Positions 60,528-64,000 of a DNA stretch of 64,000 bases are shown here, piece by piece. The position numbers and the translations under genes were made by a program. The stretch lies in NCBI RefSeq assembly GCF_022601895.1, contig NZ_JAKVIO010000017.1, forward strand, positions 1-64,000, read 5' to 3'. A model generated the notes under the pieces. It was not told where the DNA came from. It saw only the letters and a list, made by a program, of their open reading frames with translations, and did no database searches. The stretch is from Sphingomonas sp. LaA6.9. Lineage in GTDB: Bacteria; Pseudomonadota; Alphaproteobacteria; Sphingomonadales; Sphingomonadaceae. Numbering within the stretch: position 1 is the stretch's first letter; each line of letters opens with the position of its first letter.

Positions 60528-63500
60528 GTGAAAAACAACGCGATCGTTACGCTGACGCTGCTGCTTTCGCTGGCGGGTGTCGGGCCTGCGGGCCATGCCC
60601 GGGCGACAGCGCCGACCGCGGCGGAAAAGAGCGAAGACGCGCCGAAATGGGATGTGAATGCCCCTCCCGGCGCCACCATTCGCCAGGTGCCGATCGATGC
60701 CACCGAGGGCACCTGGATGAACCTCGACATCAGCCCCGATGGCCGGACGATCGCTTTCGACTTGCTCGGCGACATCTACACCATGCCCATCGCGGGCGGA
60801 ACGCCGACGCGAATTGCAGAGGGGCTGGCCTATGAAGTGCATCCGCGTTTTTCGCCCGATGGCAGGCGCATCGCGTTCACTTCGGATCGCGGGGGCGGCG
60901 ACAATATCTGGCTGATGAACGCGGACGGGTCGGACAAGCGCCAGCTCACCAAAGAGGATTTCCGCCTGCTCAACCAGCCGAGCTGGAGTCCCGATGGGCG
61001 CTTCATCGTCGCCAAAAAGCATTTCACCACCGGGCGCTCGCTCGGCACCGGCGAGGTCTGGGCCTATCATGTGTCGGGCGGCAGCGGGGTCGCGCTCGTC
61101 AAGAAGCCGAACGAGGCGCACCAGAAGGAACTGGGCGAACCGATCTACGCGCCCGACGGCAAGCACGTCTATTATGTCCGCAACACGACGTCCGGCCCGA
61201 TCTTCCAATATGCGCAGGACTCGAACACGCAGCTCTTCGCGATCGAACGCTACGACATGGAGACGGGTGAGATCGAGACGATCGCTGCCGGACCCGGTGG
61301 CGCGGTTCGCCCCGCGCCTTCGCCCGATGGCAGGAAGCTCGCCTTCGTCCGGCGCGAGCGCGCCAAATCGAAGCTCTACGTCAAGGATCTCGTGACGGGC
61401 GAGGAGCGCAAGATTCATGACGCGCTCGATCAGGACGTGCAGGAAACCTGGGCGGTCCACGGCGTCTATCCCAACATGGCATGGACCCCGGATTCGGCCA
61501 GTCTGGTCTTCTGGGCGGGGGGCAAGATCAACCGCATCGACCTGGCCTCGGGCCAGGTGCGCGATATTCCGTTCCGCGTTGCCGACAGCCGCGGCGTGAT
61601 CGATCCGCCGCGCCCGCCCGTCGAGATCGCTCCCGACAGCTTCCAGACGAAGATGCCGCGCCATGCCGCGGTTTCGCCCGACGGCCGCCAGGTCGTTTTC
61701 GAAACGCTCGGCAAGCTCTGGATCAAGGACATGGCGACCGGCATTCCGCGCCGGCTGACGAAGAACGATGCGGAACGCGAAGCCTATCCGTCATGGTCGC
61801 GCGACGGCAAGACGATCGCCTATGTCGGCTGGACCGACGCAGGGCTTGGCCAGATCCGCACGATTGCACGATCGGGCGGAAGCGCGCGCACAGTCACGAC
61901 GCGCCCGGGGCATTATGCGCGCCCGCGTTTCTCGCCCGACGGGCGGACGATCGTGTTCGAGGTCCGCGACGGTGGCGGGCTGGTCTCGCCGCTCTATCCG
62001 CTCGACGCGGGCGTGTACCGCGTGGCGACTGCGGGCGGGGCTCCGGTGCGCGTCGCCAAGGGGCTTTCCGGGCCTCATTTCGGCGCAGGGAATGACCGCA
62101 TCTTCATGGTCGAAAGCGGTGAAAACAAGCGCATGCTCGTCAGCACCGATCTCAATGGCGAGGCGAAGCGCGTGCACGCCTCGGGCGAGCTCGTGACGGG
62201 ATATGACGTTTCACCCGACGGCCAGTATTTCGCATTCCGCGAGAATTACGAGGCGTTCGTCACCCCGTTGCTGCCCGGCACACAGGAGGTCGGCGCTGGT
62301 GCCAAGGGCGGCGCGCTTCCGGTAACGCGCGTCAGCGCGGACGGCGCCGATTTCATCCACTGGAGCAACAACGGGGCGCAGCTTCACTGGAGCCTCGGGC
62401 CGACGCTCTACACCGCGCGCAGCGATGCCATGTTCACCGCAGCGCCACCTGCCGGCGACGCCAAACCGCCCAAGTTCGAGCCGCCCCGGACGGGCGTTTC
62501 GCTCTCCATGACGGTCGCGGCGGACAGGCCGCAGGGCATAATCGCGCTCACGGGTGCGCGCCTCGTCACGATGCGCGATGCCGCGGGCGGGATCGTCGAG
62601 GATGGCGTGATCGTCATCGAGCGCGACCGCATCGTCGCGGTCGGCCCGAGGGCCGAGGTGCGCATTCCAGCGGGTGCGAAGACCGTCGACGTCGCGGGCA
62701 AGACGATCATGCCGGGGCTTGTCGACGCGCACGCGCATGGCCCTTACGGGCTTGATGATTTCACGCCCGAACAGAACTGGGCGACGATGGTCAATCTCGC
62801 GCTGGGCGTCACCACCACGCACGATCCGTCGAGCAGCGCGGCGACCGTCTTTCCCGCAGCCGAAATGCAGCGCGCCGGCAAGCTTCTCGCGCCGCGGACC
62901 TTTTCCACGGGCGAGATCGTCTATGGCGCCAAGGCGGCGGACGTCTATGCCCAGATCGACAGTCTCGACGATGCGCGCGCACATATCCGGCGGCTCAAGG
63001 CGCAGGGAGCGCACAGCGTCAAGAACTATAACCAGCCGCGCCGCGAGCAGCGCCAGCAGGTGGTGGCGGCCGCGCGCGAGGCGAACATGCGCTCCGTGGC
63101 CGAGGGCGGATCGCTCTTCGGCATGGACATGTCGATCATCGCCGACGGCAACACGACGCTCGAGCACAATATCCCGCAGGCCGTGCTCTACAAGGACGTG
63201 ATCGACTTCTTCGCGGGCACCAAAGTTGGCTACACGCCCACGCTCGTCGTCACCTATGGCGGGCCAGCTGGCGACCCCTATTGGCGGCAGGCGACCGATG
63301 TCTGGAAACACCCGCTGCTGCAGCGCCACGAGCCGCCCGAAGTGCTCGCGGCCGCCAATGCGCGCCGGACCAAGGCGCCCGAGGAGGATTATGTCGACGA
63401 CGACAATGCACGCGAGGCGAAAAAGCTCGCGGATCGCGGCGTTCCGGTATCGATCGGTGCGCATGGCCAGGAACCCGGCATCGCGGCGCACTGGGAGCTC

Positions 63501-63773
63501 TGGTCCTTCGTCCGCGGCGGGATGAGCCCGGTCGAGGCGCTTCGCGCGGGGACGATCGTCTCGGCGCAGTCGCTGGGCTATGATCGCGACATCGGGTCGA
63601 TCGAGGTTGGCAAGCTCGCCGACCTCGTTGTGCTGGACGCCGATCCGACGCAGGACATCCGCAATTCGGACAAGGTGGCGAAGGTCATGCTCGGCGGCCG
63701 CCTCTACGACGCGGCCACGCTCAACGAAGAGGTTACGGGCACGTTCCGGCGCAAACCCTATTATTGGGAGTGA
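60528..63773 (+). CDS. Exported Tol-propeller/amidohydrolase fusion
   Basis: 1081 residues. A signal peptide (MKNNAIVTLTLLLSLAGVGP...HARA) is followed by two sets of TolB/PD40 propeller blades (SPDGRTIAFDLLGDIYTMPI, FSPDGRRIAFTSDRGGGDNI, SPDGRKLAFVRRE, FSPDGRTIVFEVRDG; about 75-650). A C-terminal amidohydrolase barrel then has the metal motif GLVDAHAHG (H735, H737), VTTTHDPSS, VPVSIGAHGQ and LADLVVLDADP. This architecture is common in sphingomonads and Xanthomonas, and is taken to act on peptide-like or cyclic substrates in the periplasm. Start GTG 60528 after GGGAGGAGACAG is preferred. Confidence 0.88.
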   Translation: MKNNAIVTLTLLLSLAGVGPAGHARATAPTAAEKSEDAPKWDVNAPPGATIRQVPIDATEGTWMNLDISPDGRTIAFDLLGDIYTMPIAGGTPTRIAEGLAYEVHPRFSPDGRRIAFTSDRGGGDNIWLMNADGSDKRQLTKEDFRLLNQPSWSPDGRFIVAKKHFTTGRSLGTGEVWAYHVSGGSGVALVKKPNEAHQKELGEPIYAPDGKHVYYVRNTTSGPIFQYAQDSNTQLFAIERYDMETGEIETIAAGPGGAVRPAPSPDGRKLAFVRRERAKSKLYVKDLVTGEERKIHDALDQDVQETWAVHGVYPNMAWTPDSASLVFWAGGKINRIDLASGQVRDIPFRVADSRGVIDPPRPPVEIAPDSFQTKMPRHAAVSPDGRQVVFETLGKLWIKDMATGIPRRLTKNDAEREAYPSWSRDGKTIAYVGWTDAGLGQIRTIARSGGSARTVTTRPGHYARPRFSPDGRTIVFEVRDGGGLVSPLYPLDAGVYRVATAGGAPVRVAKGLSGPHFGAGNDRIFMVESGENKRMLVSTDLNGEAKRVHASGELVTGYDVSPDGQYFAFRENYEAFVTPLLPGTQEVGAGAKGGALPVTRVSADGADFIHWSNNGAQLHWSLGPTLYTARSDAMFTAAPPAGDAKPPKFEPPRTGVSLSMTVAADRPQGIIALTGARLVTMRDAAGGIVEDGVIVIERDRIVAVGPRAEVRIPAGAKTVDVAGKTIMPGLVDAHAHGPYGLDDFTPEQNWATMVNLALGVTTTHDPSSSAATVFPAAEMQRAGKLLAPRTFSTGEIVYGAKAADVYAQIDSLDDARAHIRRLKAQGAHSVKNYNQPRREQRQQVVAAAREANMRSVAEGGSLFGMDMSIIADGNTTLEHNIPQAVLYKDVIDFFAGTKVGYTPTLVVTYGGPAGDPYWRQATDVWKHPLLQRHEPPEVLAAANARRTKAPEEDYVDDDNAREAKKLADRGVPVSIGAHGQEPGIAAHWELWSFVRGGMSPVEALRAGTIVSAQSLGYDRDIGSIEVGKLADLVVLDADPTQDIRNSDKVAKVMLGGRLYDAATLNEEVTGTFRRKPYYWE

Positions 63774-63780
63774 TTTTCGG

Positions 63781-63804
63781 GTGCCCCGGTCATGGCCGGG
63801 GCAC
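63781..63804 (+). terminator. Weak hairpin terminator after the amidohydrolase gene
   Basis: GTGCCCCGG and CCGGGGCAC form a perfect 9-bp stem, 7 bases beyond the stop codon. The following bases (TTGGTGTTT) are only moderately T-rich. Confidence 0.5.
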
Positions 63805-63877
63805 TTGGTGTTTCCAAATCGGCGAAACAGATTCTAATGACATCGATGATGTTTACGCCTGACCTGGACCGCCGCAA

Positions 63878-64000
63878 TTGATTGACGATTCGCCGTTCGT
63901 TTCGATCGCGATCGGTGTTACGCTTGCGCTGTGGCTCGGGCTCGCGGCGTGGGCGCTCTATACCGGGCTTCGCATGCGCGGCCGCGCGGCGCGGGCCGAG
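63878..64000 (+). CDS. N-terminal fragment of a membrane-anchored protein
   Basis: The first 41 codons of a gene cut by the window end. A TTG start at 63878 gives MIDDSPFVSIAIGVTLAL, a single membrane helix through LALWLGLAAWALYTG, then the basic linker LRMRGRAARAE. Such a short anchor followed by an Arg-rich linker is usual in sensor histidine kinases and PAS proteins, including DivL-like proteins, but nothing downstream is visible. No ATG start is available in this frame. Confidence 0.45.
   Translation, partial: MIDDSPFVSIAIGVTLALWLGLAAWALYTGLRMRGRAARAE

Noticed and set aside
63776-63877. Small ORF MTSMMFTPDLDRRN after the amidohydrolase
   Set aside because: Only about 14 codons before a stop, with no ribosome site; it overlaps the start of the next gene.

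Overview
This window is a GC-rich chromosomal stretch of an alphaproteobacterium, most likely a member of the Sphingomonadaceae. The evidence is the extended acidic-tailed ribosomal protein S16, a DksA with a degenerate zinc finger, an RcdA homologue (CtrA proteolysis), a large TonB-dependent receptor, families of palindromic intergenic repeats of the kind common in sphingomonads, and conserved clusters in alphaproteobacterial order. Most of it is core chromosome. Accessory material is limited to a partial IS481-type element at the left edge, a vapBC toxin-antitoxin pair inside the ribosomal operon, an AT-rich islet near 44.3 kb and several intergenic repeats.

Layout. 0-9.8 kb: IS481 end, RCK potassium channel, surE-serS, a host-attachment-type protein, a Ser/Thr/Gly-repeat protein with a PEP-CTERM-like tail, dksA, a PilZ protein, two divergent YdcH/DUF465 genes, rcdA, nitronate monooxygenase and a secreted metallo-beta-lactamase-fold hydrolase. 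9.9 kb: tRNA-Lys(CTT). 10-15.7 kb: the rod-shape operon mreB-mreC-mreD-mrdA-rodA on the minus strand, divergent from mutL. 17.7-18.6 kb: a YdeI-type protein and sufE. 18.9-22.9 kb: an expanded phage-shock (psp) locus, with divergent pspF, a near-consensus sigma-54 promoter, a 51-residue secreted ORF, pspA-pspB-pspC and four more small membrane/coiled-coil proteins. 22.9-30.2 kb: a TPR protein, sodB, the minus cluster dapF-mtaB-ftsY-yciB, a DUF924 protein and a GGDEF-EAL protein. 30.4-35 kb: ffh-rpsP-rimM-[vapB-vapC]-trmD-rplS. 35.2-43.4 kb: a DPP-IV-type peptidase, a DUF2189 membrane protein, asd, a marR-emrA-emrB efflux operon and a DUF2238 protein. 43.4-47.6 kb: a DsbA/HCCA-isomerase-like protein, the AT-rich islet with a GIY-YIG remnant, a tetR-phyH pair and a periplasmic protein. 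47.9-57 kb: an alpha/beta hydrolase, a bacterial ACE-like M2 peptidase, a diguanylate cyclase, amn, a peroxiredoxin, a YqgE protein, a secreted hypothetical protein, and ahcY behind a palindromic operator. 57-64 kb: a TonB receptor divergent from a Tol-propeller/amidohydrolase fusion, then the start of an unknown membrane protein.

Themes. Envelope biogenesis and stress are strongly represented (Mre/RodA/PBP2, Psp, YciB, SRP receptor and Ffh). c-di-GMP signalling appears three times (PilZ, GGDEF-EAL, and a GGDEF with an I-site). Peptide scavenging is suggested by DPP-IV, the M2 peptidase, the amidohydrolase and the TonB receptor. The least ordinary region is the psp locus, where a sigma-54 transcript appears to carry a short secreted peptide gene followed by six membrane proteins, five of which share a C-terminal coil motif.
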